Below, in pieces: positions 24,418 through 32,719 of a DNA stretch of 64,000 nt. The notes under the pieces were generated by a model. That model did not search any database and had not been told where the DNA came from. It worked only from the letters and a program-made list of their open reading frames with translations. A program made the position numbers and the translations under genes. The stretch covers positions 1 through 64,000 of the forward strand of contig UQOW01000009.1 in NCBI GenBank assembly GCA_900542805.1. Direction: 5' to 3'. Source of the stretch: an uncultured Sutterella sp. (GTDB lineage: Bacteria > Pseudomonadota > Gammaproteobacteria > Burkholderiales > Burkholderiaceae_F). Within the stretch, counting starts at the first letter, position 1; the number at the start of each line of letters is the position of its first letter.

Positions 24418-25869
24418 ATGCAGTGGGAAGTAGTCATCGGATTGGAGACGCATGTTCAGCTCTCGACGCAGTCCAAAGTGTTTTCCGGGGCATCGACCGC
24501 CTTCGGATCGGAAGCTAACACGCAGGCCTGTTACATTGATTTGGCTTTGCCCGGGGCGTTGCCGGTTCTAAATCGCGGCGCCGTGGAGCGCTCGATGAAG
24601 TTCGGTCTTGCCATCGGCGCTCAGGTTGCCGAGCGCTCTGTGTTCGATCGGAAAAACTATTTTTATCCCGATTTACCTAAGGGCTATCAAATCAGTCAGT
24701 TCGAGCATCCAATTGTTATCGGCGGACGCCTGACCTTTACGGTTGAGCCTAAAGAGGGCAATCCGTATGTCAAGACCATCAATCTGACACGAGCACATTT
24801 GGAAGAAGATGCCGGAAAGAGCAACCACGGCGTTCTTCGCGGAAAATCCGGCATGGATTTGAACCGAGCCGGAACGCCGCTCTTGGAAATCGTTACCGAG
24901 CCCGAACTTCGGAGTTCGGCTGAGGCAGTCGGCTATGCCAAGGCACTCCATGCGCTTGTCGTGTGGCTCGGCATTTCACACGGCAACATGCAGGAAGGCA
25001 ATTTCCGGTGCGATGCCAACGTCTCGGTGCGTCCTAAGGGCGAAACGAAATTCGGCACTCGATGCGAAATCAAGAACATCAATTCGTTTAAGTTCTTGCA
25101 AGACGCTATCGATTACGAGGTAGCTCGTCAAATCGATGTGATTGAAAACGGCGGCATCGTTGTTCAGGCAACGCGCCTTTACGATCCGAATAAAAACGAG
25201 ACCCGCGAGATGCGCAGCAAGGAAGACTCAATGGACTATCGGTACTTCCCCGACCCGGATTTGCTGCCTTTGTACATCAGCCCGGAATGGAAGGCCAAGG
25301 TCTTAAGTGAGCTTCCGGAGCTACCCGACCAGATGCGTAAGCGCTTTATGAACGAATACGGTCTGAGCGAATATGACGCAGCAGTTTTAACATCGAGTCG
25401 AACGATTGCGGACTATTTTTGCGAGGCCAGTCGTACCGTCAAAGATAAAAAGATGGTCGCGAATTGGGTCATGGGCGAGGTGGCCGCGGCCGTACATGCC
25501 GCCGAGGGCATGGACTACGGCGACTGCCCGGTTAAGGCGCAGACGCTCTCTGAGATTCTGACGCGACTTTCCGACGGCACCGTGAACGCTAAGGGCGCTA
25601 AAAAGCTCTTTAGCCTCATTTGGGACGGCGCTTCGGAAGATGTCGATACCCTGATTTACAAGGAAGGGCTCAAGCAGATTTCCGATGCCGGTGCCATCGA
25701 GCCGATTATCGATGAGATTTTGGCCAAGAACGGCAAGATGGTCGAAGAGTTCCGTAGCGGCAAACAGAAAGCCTTCAATGCACTTGTCGGACAAGCCATG
25801 AAGGCTACGCGCGGCAAGGCTAATCCGAAACAGGTCAATGAGATTTTGCGTAAGAAGTTAGCGCTTTAA
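24418..25869 (+). CDS. gatB: Asp-tRNA(Asn)/Glu-tRNA(Gln) amidotransferase subunit B
   Basis: GatB binds the misacylated tRNA, activates its side-chain carboxylate with ATP and receives ammonia from GatA. The 483-residue product begins MQWEVVIGLETHVQL and contains NRKNYFYPDLPKGYQISQ-like core (key residues DLPKGYQISQ), HLEEDAGKS, DLNRAGTPLLEIVTEP and DYRYFPDPDLLP, plus the C-terminal YqeY-like tail domain. GGAGAAGAAA precedes the ATG, 18 bp after gatA. Confidence 0.97.
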   Translation: MQWEVVIGLETHVQLSTQSKVFSGASTAFGSEANTQACYIDLALPGALPVLNRGAVERSMKFGLAIGAQVAERSVFDRKNYFYPDLPKGYQISQFEHPIVIGGRLTFTVEPKEGNPYVKTINLTRAHLEEDAGKSNHGVLRGKSGMDLNRAGTPLLEIVTEPELRSSAEAVGYAKALHALVVWLGISHGNMQEGNFRCDANVSVRPKGETKFGTRCEIKNINSFKFLQDAIDYEVARQIDVIENGGIVVQATRLYDPNKNETREMRSKEDSMDYRYFPDPDLLPLYISPEWKAKVLSELPELPDQMRKRFMNEYGLSEYDAAVLTSSRTIADYFCEASRTVKDKKMVANWVMGEVAAAVHAAEGMDYGDCPVKAQTLSEILTRLSDGTVNAKGAKKLFSLIWDGASEDVDTLIYKEGLKQISDAGAIEPIIDEILAKNGKMVEEFRSGKQKAFNALVGQAMKATRGKANPKQVNEILRKKLAL

Positions 25870-25952
25870 AACGATGCGGTACCCGGTCGGATGAAACCAT
25901 CCGAGCACCGAAGACACTGGAGACGGGAGTGATTTCCCGAAAGGACTATTCC

Positions 25953-26732
25953 ATGCTACGCGTCATGACCTTTAACGCGAACGGAATTCGTTCTGCAGGA
26001 AAAAAAGGTTTTTGGAATTGGTTTGAAAAGCAAGATGCCGATATTTTGTGCGTTCAGGAACTGAAAGCGCAGCAAAAAGACATCCCCGAGGCGTATCAAA
26101 ACATTCCCGGCTATACGGCTTGGTTTCAGTGCGCTCAAAAGCCCGGATATTCCGGATGCGGTCTGTGGTCGCGAGCAGAGCCCGAACACGTCCAAATCGG
26201 ATTCGGGGTTCCCGAATTCGATGTCGAAGGGCGGTATGTGCGAGCGGACTTTGAACGCGTCAGCATTATTTGCGCCTATTTTCCGTCCGGCACGAGCGGC
26301 CCGGAACGTCAGGAGGCCAAGTATCGATTTCTCGATGCGTTCGAGCAGCATATGGACGCATTGGTAACACAAGGCCGACAGGTTTTGGTCTGTGCGGACG
26401 TTAACATCGCCCACCGAGAAATTGATTTGGCGAATTGGAAAGGAAATCTCAAGCACACGGGATTTTTGCCGCAAGAACGCGCTTGGTTGACGACCTGTTT
26501 TGAAAAACGCGGCTGGACGGATGTTTTTCGGAAACTCGATCCCAGGCCCGGGCAGTACACGTGGTGGAGCCAAAGGGGGCGGGCCCGAGAAAAGAACGTC
26601 GGTTGGCGCATCGATTATGAAATCGCAACGGAACAATTAGCGTTAAGCGCCTGTCAGGCACGTGTTTATCGCGATGAAAAATTTTCCGACCACGCTCCGC
26701 TTACGATTGACTACGAAGGTAGGTGGCTTTAA
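25953..26732 (+). CDS. xthA: Exodeoxyribonuclease III
   Basis: An AP endonuclease and 3'-5' exonuclease of base-excision repair. In the 259-residue product the catalytic residues of the family are visible: FNANGIRSA, VQELKAQ (Glu), AYFPSG (Tyr), CADVNIAH (Asp/Asn), WRIDY (Asp) and SDHAPL (His). I chose ATG 25953 with AAAGGA upstream. Its stop overlaps the start of rsuA (TAATG), so the two are coupled. A small GC hairpin (CGGATG/CATCCG) lies in the gap after gatB. Confidence 0.94.
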   Translation: MLRVMTFNANGIRSAGKKGFWNWFEKQDADILCVQELKAQQKDIPEAYQNIPGYTAWFQCAQKPGYSGCGLWSRAEPEHVQIGFGVPEFDVEGRYVRADFERVSIICAYFPSGTSGPERQEAKYRFLDAFEQHMDALVTQGRQVLVCADVNIAHREIDLANWKGNLKHTGFLPQERAWLTTCFEKRGWTDVFRKLDPRPGQYTWWSQRGRAREKNVGWRIDYEIATEQLALSACQARVYRDEKFSDHAPLTIDYEGRWL

Positions 26733-27424
26733 TGCGTGCCGAGCAGATGCTCTTTACGCAAGGCTTTGGAACGCGACACGAATGTCGGGCCCTTGTCGAT
26801 CAGGGGCGCGTTGCTCTACAAGACAAGGTTCTTTTCTCCTGGAGCGAAGAGGTTGACCCGCAGGGAAAATGGTTTACCGTCGATCATGAGCGCTGGCCGT
26901 ATGTGACAAAAGCGGTCATCCTTTTAAATAAACCTGTCGACTTTGAGTGCTCGATGCGGCCGACCGAATACCCGAGTGTTTTAAGATTGCTTCCGGCGCC
27001 TCTTCGGTACCGGGGCGTGCAACCGGTCGGCCGCTTGGATGCCGACACAACGGGGCTTTTGCTTTTAACCGACGACGGCGCTTTAAATCACCGACTGACG
27101 CATCCGAAGCACCACATCGAGAAAACCTATCGTGTTACATTAAAGCATGCGGTGAAAGAGGACTTTGCCGAGCGACTCCTGAACGGGGTCGTTCTGAAAG
27201 GCGAAAAGACCCCGGTTAAAGCCGAAGTCTGTACGCTTCTTTCCGATAAGCAAATAACCATGACCGTCACAAGCGGCAAATACCATCAAGTCAAACGCAT
27301 GGTTGCGGCAGCCGGCAATCGTGTGATGGCACTGCATCGGGAAAGTATGGGCGGGCTCAAGATTCCGGAAAAGCTTGCGCCGGGATGTTGGATGTGGGTC
27401 TTTCGTTTCCCTTGGGATTTGTAA
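26732..27424 (+). CDS. rsuA: 16S rRNA pseudouridine synthase RsuA
   Basis: The 230-residue product is an RsuA-type pseudouridine synthase: a short S4-like N-terminus (MRAEQMLFTQGFGTRHECRA shows it), then the catalytic motif GRLDADTTGLLLLTDDG and GKYHQVKRM. RsuA makes pseudouridine 516 in 16S rRNA; the exact site here is inferred from family similarity. The ATG at 26732 overlaps the xthA stop by one base, with GGTAGGTGG upstream. Confidence 0.88.
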   Translation: MRAEQMLFTQGFGTRHECRALVDQGRVALQDKVLFSWSEEVDPQGKWFTVDHERWPYVTKAVILLNKPVDFECSMRPTEYPSVLRLLPAPLRYRGVQPVGRLDADTTGLLLLTDDGALNHRLTHPKHHIEKTYRVTLKHAVKEDFAERLLNGVVLKGEKTPVKAEVCTLLSDKQITMTVTSGKYHQVKRMVAAAGNRVMALHRESMGGLKIPEKLAPGCWMWVFRFPWDL

Positions 27425-27429
27425 ACGAT

Positions 27430-28758
27430 ATGGCAAAAGAAACGAGAATCGCTGGCGCACTTTCGGTTTACAAAAAACCGGCGACGTTGCGCATGCTTTT
27501 TTTGGGGTTTTCTTCCGGCTTACCGCTCTTACTTGTTTTGGGAACCCTCGGATTTTGGTTGCGCGAATCAGGTGTTGACCTCAAGACAATCGGCTTTTTG
27601 AGTTGGGTCGGCCTATGTTGGGGCATGAAGTGGTTGTGGGCCCCTTTGGTCGATCGCTTACAACTGCCGTATCTGACACGAACGTTCGGACGACGTCGCG
27701 CGTGGCTTCTTTTGGCTCAAATCGGGTTGATGAGTTCTCTGGGAGCGTTGGCCTTCGTTAATCCGGCTCGCGAGCTTGCTCTGACTGGGTTTTTAGCAGG
27801 CGCGACCGCTTTTTTCGGCGCAACGCAGGATATTGCCATCGATGCCTACCGGATTGAAAGCGGAACCGAAAAGGAGCAAGCCGCCTTTGCTGCGGCCTAT
27901 CAAACCGGCTACCGAATTGCGATGATTTGGGCCGGCGCCGGAGCTTTGGCTATTGCGGGAGCTTTTGAAAGCAGCCTCCGGGGCGGGTGGCACGTTGCGT
28001 ACCTGACAATGTCGGCAAGTATGCTTGTCGGACTAATCACAACGCTTGTAAGCCCGACGGAACCGGCACGCGGCGTTGCCGGATCGGCAAGGTCTTTTTC
28101 TCAGTGGATCTACGAGGCTGCATGCCTACCGTTTAAAGACTTTTTCACGCGCTTCGGCTGGTGGGCTTTCGTGGTTTTGGCTTTAATTGCCACATACCGC
28201 ATCAGCGACGTCGTGATGGGCGTGATGGCCAATCCGTTCTATCAGGACTTAGGATTTACCAAGCAGGAAGTTGCTGCCGTCAGTAAGGTCTTCGGTGTCG
28301 TAATGACACTTGTCGGGGCGTTTATCGGCGGCGTTGTTGCCGTGCGTATCGGCGTGATGAAAACGCTGTTTGCAGGAGCGGTTTTGTCTTCGGCAACCAA
28401 TATTCTTTTTTCCGTCTTGGCCGGCATCGGGCACAGCCTGCCGTTTCTTGTCTTTACCGTAAGTGCAGATAACCTTGCCGGAGGCCTTGCAAGCGCCGCG
28501 TTTGTCGCTTACTTATCGGGTCTTACGAATACGGCCTATTCGGCTACGCAGTACGCACTCTTTTCTTCGGTGATGCTGTTTTTGCCCAAGTTCCTGGCCG
28601 GGTTTTCCGGCCTTGCCGTTGAGGCAATCGGCTACAGCGGCTTTTTCCTTGCAACGGCCGCGCTCGGAATCCCCGTTCTCTTTTTGGTTGTGCTGGCAGG
28701 AAAAGCGAGAAAGCACCTTGTTATCGGCGGCAAAAAAACCCTTGAAGGGAAGATGTAA
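27430..28758 (+). CDS. ampG: AmpG-like muropeptide permease (major facilitator)
   Basis: AmpG imports anhydro-muropeptides released during wall turnover. The 442-residue product is an MFS protein with about 12 membrane segments. Its start, YKKPATLRMLFLGFSSGLPL, and the motifs GLCWGMKWLWAPLVDR and FGATQDIAIDAYRIE are typical of AmpG. It is 5 bp after rsuA. With RlpA and Slt in the same window it fits a complete release-and-recycle route. The convergent UPF0149 gene ends 6 bp beyond its stop, with no room for a terminator. Confidence 0.9.
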   Translation: MAKETRIAGALSVYKKPATLRMLFLGFSSGLPLLLVLGTLGFWLRESGVDLKTIGFLSWVGLCWGMKWLWAPLVDRLQLPYLTRTFGRRRAWLLLAQIGLMSSLGALAFVNPARELALTGFLAGATAFFGATQDIAIDAYRIESGTEKEQAAFAAAYQTGYRIAMIWAGAGALAIAGAFESSLRGGWHVAYLTMSASMLVGLITTLVSPTEPARGVAGSARSFSQWIYEAACLPFKDFFTRFGWWAFVVLALIATYRISDVVMGVMANPFYQDLGFTKQEVAAVSKVFGVVMTLVGAFIGGVVAVRIGVMKTLFAGAVLSSATNILFSVLAGIGHSLPFLVFTVSADNLAGGLASAAFVAYLSGLTNTAYSATQYALFSSVMLFLPKFLAGFSGLAVEAIGYSGFFLATAALGIPVLFLVVLAGKARKHLVIGGKKTLEGKM

Positions 28759-28764
28759 GAGACG

Positions 28765-29343
28765 TTAACGCCCCAGTCGTGTGACTTCGGCGATTTCTCC
28801 GACACAGGCCTCAATGTCGGCTAAGGCCTCATCGAGATTAACAAACGGAATTTCCGCATCGATGGACGCAAGAAGCGAGTGGCTTACCTCGTCTTCTTTT
28901 TCGATGTTGGCATAGCGCAAAATCCCGACTAAGGCGGCTTGTACGGCTCGGGTTTTGTTCTCGAGCAACTCGGGCCAGTGAGAGCAGGCAAAAAGGAAGC
29001 CGTCGGAAAACGGGCGGATGTCGGCAAACTTGTCGTCGCTTTCTTCGTCGGCAAAAAGAATCGGATCGAGCGGTTTTTCCTTCAGGATGGATTCTTGCAG
29101 TTGTGCACCGCGACGGAGCACGAGGCGACGCAATGCGTCCGGGCAATGCGCTCGGCTGACTCCGTCGATGTCTGTGACAAAGGGAAGCCACCTATCGATT
29201 CGAGGCGGCTTTTTCATCAGGGCAATGGCCGTCAGATACCCGTCAAGCATATCAGGCTCCATCGGCACGGCCGGTTCCGGAGTGCTCGCTAAGAGCTCGC
29301 CGAGCGTTTCGATTTCACTCAAAGAAAGCGGAGCGGGTCTCAT
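28765..29343 (-). CDS. UPF0149 (YecA/YgfB) family protein
   Basis: The 192-residue product is all-helical by pattern and carries the family signature MLDGYLTAIAL (about 32-42), with ADEESDDKFADIRPFSDGFL in the middle. There is no C-terminal SEC-C zinc motif. The function of this family is poorly known. Its ATG overlaps the ptsI stop as ATGA, so it is translated with Enzyme I, a neighbour I cannot explain by function. Confidence 0.8.
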   Translation of the reverse strand: MRPAPLSLSEIETLGELLASTPEPAVPMEPDMLDGYLTAIALMKKPPRIDRWLPFVTDIDGVSRAHCPDALRRLVLRRGAQLQESILKEKPLDPILFADEESDDKFADIRPFSDGFLFACSHWPELLENKTRAVQAALVGILRYANIEKEDEVSHSLLASIDAEIPFVNLDEALADIEACVGEIAEVTRLGR

Positions 29344-31322
29344 TGCGGTGTACTCGGATGCAAGGCTTCGATAGCCTCTTGCATTTGTTCGGGGTCTTTC
29401 ATACGAAGAATCTTGGCAACGGCTTTTTCACAATCGGCGCAGTTGGTTTGAAGGATTCGTTCCTTTAAGGCCAGAATCCGACCGCTTTCCATCGAGAAGT
29501 TTCGTAGTCCGAGACCGAGGAGCAACTCGAGCATTTCCGGTTCGCCGGCAATTTCGCCGCAGATACTCACGGGGACATCGACCGCCTGAGCCTCTTGTGT
29601 GACATGCTGAATAAGGTAAAGCACGGCAGGGTGCCTTGCCGCACTCAAGTGGTTGACCGACGGGTCATGGCGGCTTCTAGCAAGCGTGTGCTGAATGAGG
29701 TCGTTCGTTCCCAAACTGATAAAGTCCAGTTTCGGCAAAAAGGCCTGAACCCAGATGGCAGCAGCCGGTACTTCAATCATGGCGCCCAAAGGAATGTTCT
29801 CCTTGTACTTGACGCCGGCTTTTTGTAAGTCAGCCTCAGCCTTGGCCAAACGACTGCGTGCAAAGTCTAACTCCGACGGGTGTACGACCATCGGTAGCAT
29901 AATGCGCACATCTGCCCCGACGGCGGCTCGTAGCATGGCACGTAACTGGGTATCGAAGATTTCCGGATGAGCTTGGAAAAAGCCTAAGCCGCGTTTCCCG
30001 AGGGAAAGTGCGAGCTCTTCGGCACTACTTAGGTTGAAGTCTTCGCTCGCCGTCACTTCGAGTATCTTGTCATCGCCCAAATCCATCGTGCGTAGCGTGA
30101 CGCGTTTGTTCTTCATGGGGCGAATGACGCGCCGATAAGCTTCGACCTGTTCTTCTTCCGTTGGAAGCGTCTTGCGATTCATAAAGAGAAATTCGCTGCG
30201 GAACAGTCCGATTCCTTCGGCTCCTGCATAGACCGCATCGTTGGAATCTTCCGGAAGTGCCACATTTGAGAACAAATGAACGGCAATGCCGTCGACGGTC
30301 TTTGACTCCGTTTGGCGCAACTTTTTAAGGCGAGAGCGTGTTTTTTTCTCGTCGCGCAGACGTTTTCCGACCTTTTCAACGGCATCTTGATCGGGAAACA
30401 GCGTCACAAGACCGTTTGTCGCGTCGAGCAAAACGGGATTGTCGGTCTCAACTTGCTGCATGGCGCCGGCGGCACCGACAAGTACCGGAATTTCAAGGGA
30501 GCGGGCCAAAATGGCCGTGTGTGACGTAGCCGAATCGGCCTCTAGAACCAATCCGGAGAACTCCTCGTCGTAGCGGCGTTTAAGGACCACGATGTCGGCA
30601 GGGCTGAGCTTTTCGGCAAAAAGAACGATGCTGTCGGCGCCAATAGAAAGCTCAACGTCATCACTTAATTGGCGACGTCCCGTCAGAACGCGTTGAATCC
30701 GATCGAACACATCACTGATATCGTCAATGCGTTCTGCGAGATACTCGTCGTCAATCTCGCTAAAGGTCTTGCGTAACTCTTCGAGTTTTAATTCCAATGC
30801 CCATTCCGCATTGACGAGTCTTTCACCGATGATGTCTTGCGTGCTGGTAATCAGCGATTCATCGCACAGAATCTGCAGATGCATTTCCAAAAACGCCGTG
30901 GCTTCGGCCGGAGCACCGTCTGTCGGATTCTCAACGAGATTTTCCAACTCTTGTGTGACGGCGGAAAATGCACCGCGAAGACGCAAGGATTCGGAACGCA
31001 CCTTCGGCTTGTCAATGGCAAAGTGAGGAATGCTCAAACTCCCCGAAGAGCATTTTTGTGCTTTTCCGAGTGCAACGCCTGGAAAGATGCGCAATCCTTT
31101 AATGGTTTTGGAAAGCGGCGCGATTTGAGAAACAGAGTCGGCTGAAGCCGACGCTTTGTCTGCGGGCTTTGCCGCCGTCTCTTGCGAGGTGCTTTCGGAT
31201 TTCGTTGTATTCGGTTTTGCGGGGGCAACGCTCGGTGCGGGCGTTGTCGTCTTGGCGGAAACGACCTTTTCCGGAACTTTTTCTGTGGCGTCGCTAGTCT
31301 GATTGGAGATGGTATCTGCCAT
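29340..31322 (-). CDS. ptsI: PTS Enzyme I with an N-terminal low-complexity extension
   Basis: Enzyme I takes phosphate from phosphoenolpyruvate and gives it to HPr. The 660-residue product is longer than the usual 570-590 because about 73 residues rich in Ala, Ser, Thr, Lys and Pro precede the normal start (GLRIFPGVALGKA, about 76-88). The remainder is complete: active-site His268 in SATSHTAILARS, the PEP-binding DLGDDKILE region, GTNDLIQHTLA, and ICGEIAG with the catalytic cysteine. The start is well supported: GGAGGA lies 8 nt before the ATG, overlapping the end of ptsH. No signal peptide is visible. Confidence 0.95.
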   Translation of the reverse strand: MADTISNQTSDATEKVPEKVVSAKTTTPAPSVAPAKPNTTKSESTSQETAAKPADKASASADSVSQIAPLSKTIKGLRIFPGVALGKAQKCSSGSLSIPHFAIDKPKVRSESLRLRGAFSAVTQELENLVENPTDGAPAEATAFLEMHLQILCDESLITSTQDIIGERLVNAEWALELKLEELRKTFSEIDDEYLAERIDDISDVFDRIQRVLTGRRQLSDDVELSIGADSIVLFAEKLSPADIVVLKRRYDEEFSGLVLEADSATSHTAILARSLEIPVLVGAAGAMQQVETDNPVLLDATNGLVTLFPDQDAVEKVGKRLRDEKKTRSRLKKLRQTESKTVDGIAVHLFSNVALPEDSNDAVYAGAEGIGLFRSEFLFMNRKTLPTEEEQVEAYRRVIRPMKNKRVTLRTMDLGDDKILEVTASEDFNLSSAEELALSLGKRGLGFFQAHPEIFDTQLRAMLRAAVGADVRIMLPMVVHPSELDFARSRLAKAEADLQKAGVKYKENIPLGAMIEVPAAAIWVQAFLPKLDFISLGTNDLIQHTLARSRHDPSVNHLSAARHPAVLYLIQHVTQEAQAVDVPVSICGEIAGEPEMLELLLGLGLRNFSMESGRILALKERILQTNCADCEKAVAKILRMKDPEQMQEAIEALHPSTPQ

Positions 31323-31325
31323 GGG

Positions 31326-31595
31326 CTATTCCTCCTCTCCGAAACGCGATTCAAACAAAGCCGTGATGGCATCGCAGGCAGCGATTTCATTGATTCCTTC
31401 GAGCTCAATTCGAAGTACGTCGTTGTGCTTGGCCCCGAGGGTCATGACGGCAAGAATGGATTTGGCATCAGCACATTTCGTGCCTTTTTTGATGCGGATG
31501 GCGCACTCGAAAAGATTAGCCGTTTTTGTTAAAAGAGCGGCCGGGCGAGCGTGAATGCCGAGTTGATTCTGTACGGTAACAGTTTTAACAAGCAT
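31326..31595 (-). CDS. ptsH: Phosphocarrier protein HPr
   Basis: HPr relays phosphate from Enzyme I to EIIA proteins. In the 89-residue product His15 (LGIHARPAA) is the phosphorylation site, and Ser46 lies in AKSILAVMTLGA, the position of HPr-kinase regulation. It lies 3 bp upstream of ptsI. The 138-bp gap to the EIIA gene upstream contains only an imperfect hairpin (about 31649-31669). Confidence 0.96.
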   Translation of the reverse strand: MLVKTVTVQNQLGIHARPAALLTKTANLFECAIRIKKGTKCADAKSILAVMTLGAKHNDVLRIELEGINEIAACDAITALFESRFGEEE

Positions 31596-31733
31596 CTTTT
31601 AAGCTTTACAAGGCGGTTTCATTTAAGCATACCGCAATACTAGTATGTCCTGCTTGTTTGGCAAGCGGGTTGAAAGAAAAATACAGGGCGAAAAAGGAAA
31701 GAAAACGGCCAGCACAAAGCCGAATCGGATAAC

Positions 31734-32138
31734 TTACCCGGCTTTGCGAACGGTGATGCCGAAGGCCCCGGCTTCTTTGACAAGGGCACAGAGCTGATCG
31801 AAGGCCTTGTGTCGGTGGCATACGGCCGTTAAAACCATCGGCAGATTAACCCCGGTGATAAGGACTGTATCGGCATGACGCAGGAGTTTTTCTGCGATAT
31901 TGGCCGGCGAAGCACCGATGACGTCGGTCAGAATCAGCGTGGTGTTTCTTTCTGGGCGGTCGGATGCTAACTTTGCACTAATCGAATCGGCAACGGCAGC
32001 CGGGTCTGCATCGGCGGATACATCCACCGCAATGAGACTATCGAGGCTATGTGGATCGTAGCCGTACACATGGGAAGCGCACTCCTTGAGAGCGGAGGCC
32101 AGAGGCGCATGCGCAATAATCAGGATAGAAGTTGTCAC
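31734..32138 (-). CDS. PTS EIIA component, mannose/fructose (EIIA-Man) type
   Basis: The 134-residue product matches the EIIA-Man fold: SILIIAHAPLASALKE with His10 as the phosphorylation site, then LILTDVIGASPANIAEKLL and LITGVNLPMVLTAV. No EIIB, EIIC or EIID genes lie nearby, so as in many betaproteobacteria this EIIA-HPr-EI set may act as a regulatory phosphorelay rather than for sugar uptake (inference). It starts the leftward set, with HPr 138 bp downstream. Confidence 0.9.
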   Translation of the reverse strand: MTTSILIIAHAPLASALKECASHVYGYDPHSLDSLIAVDVSADADPAAVADSISAKLASDRPERNTTLILTDVIGASPANIAEKLLRHADTVLITGVNLPMVLTAVCHRHKAFDQLCALVKEAGAFGITVRKAG

Positions 32139-32333
32139 AAAGAGCCCTTAGGTAACGCTGAGAAGACAATTGTATCGGCGCCCTATAATAGGCAAAAGAG
32201 GCTTAAGATAGACTAAAATGCAACAACATATACAAATAAGCGACAACGTGCTTTCTTTTGGCGGTATCTGAGCTTATTTACAAAGCTTTGCGAAGAACGT
32301 ATTTTTTCAAACTGACGTTGTAAGGTTGCCACA

Positions 32334-32702
32334 ATGGCGTTATTAGAGTTTCGATCGAAAGCCGCAGCCGGCTTTTTCCTGCTCTCGGCGACATTTCAGG
32401 AAGTCTGCAAAGTTCTCGGGCGTCCCTTCTCCCAGAGCGGAAGTTGGACGGTCGAGGAGTTACCTCAGATTCTCGATACATTGGAAAAAGAAGTCGCCCG
32501 AGAAAAACAGATGCTCGCTTCTCAGGAGGCGGCATTTCGTGAAAAAGAAGCGTGCGGACGAGGTTATCCGACGGAAAACGAAGAAGACCGGCGCCGGCAA
32601 CGCGAGGACTTCGTGAGTTTCGGAATGCGGACTGTGCCGCTGCGCGAGATGATATGTTCGGCAATCACTAAGCGTGTTCCCGTGATGTGGGGCATCCCGT
32701 AG
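32334..32702 (+). CDS. DUF1840 family protein
   Basis: A 122-residue protein resembling the DUF1840 family seen mainly in betaproteobacteria: LEFRSKAAAGFFLLSATFQEV at the N-terminus (key residues FRSKAA and FLL), a charged helical middle, and VSFGMRTVPLREMICSA ending VMWGI. Function unknown. It is a single rightward gene between the PTS set and the convergent trkH, which ends 18 bp beyond it. The 195 bp upstream contain a TATAAT at 32184-32189 but no convincing -35 partner. Confidence 0.75.
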   Translation: MALLEFRSKAAAGFFLLSATFQEVCKVLGRPFSQSGSWTVEELPQILDTLEKEVAREKQMLASQEAAFREKEACGRGYPTENEEDRRRQREDFVSFGMRTVPLREMICSAITKRVPVMWGIP

Positions 32703-32719
32703 CCAAGCAAGAGGACGGA

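Noticed and set aside
31649..31669. Hairpin between the EIIA gene and ptsH as a terminator
   Set aside because: The arms CCTGCTTG/CAAGCGGG are imperfect and not followed by T's.
32184..32189. TATAAT as a promoter -10 upstream of the DUF1840 gene or EIIA gene
   Set aside because: No acceptable -35 at 16-18 bp on either strand.
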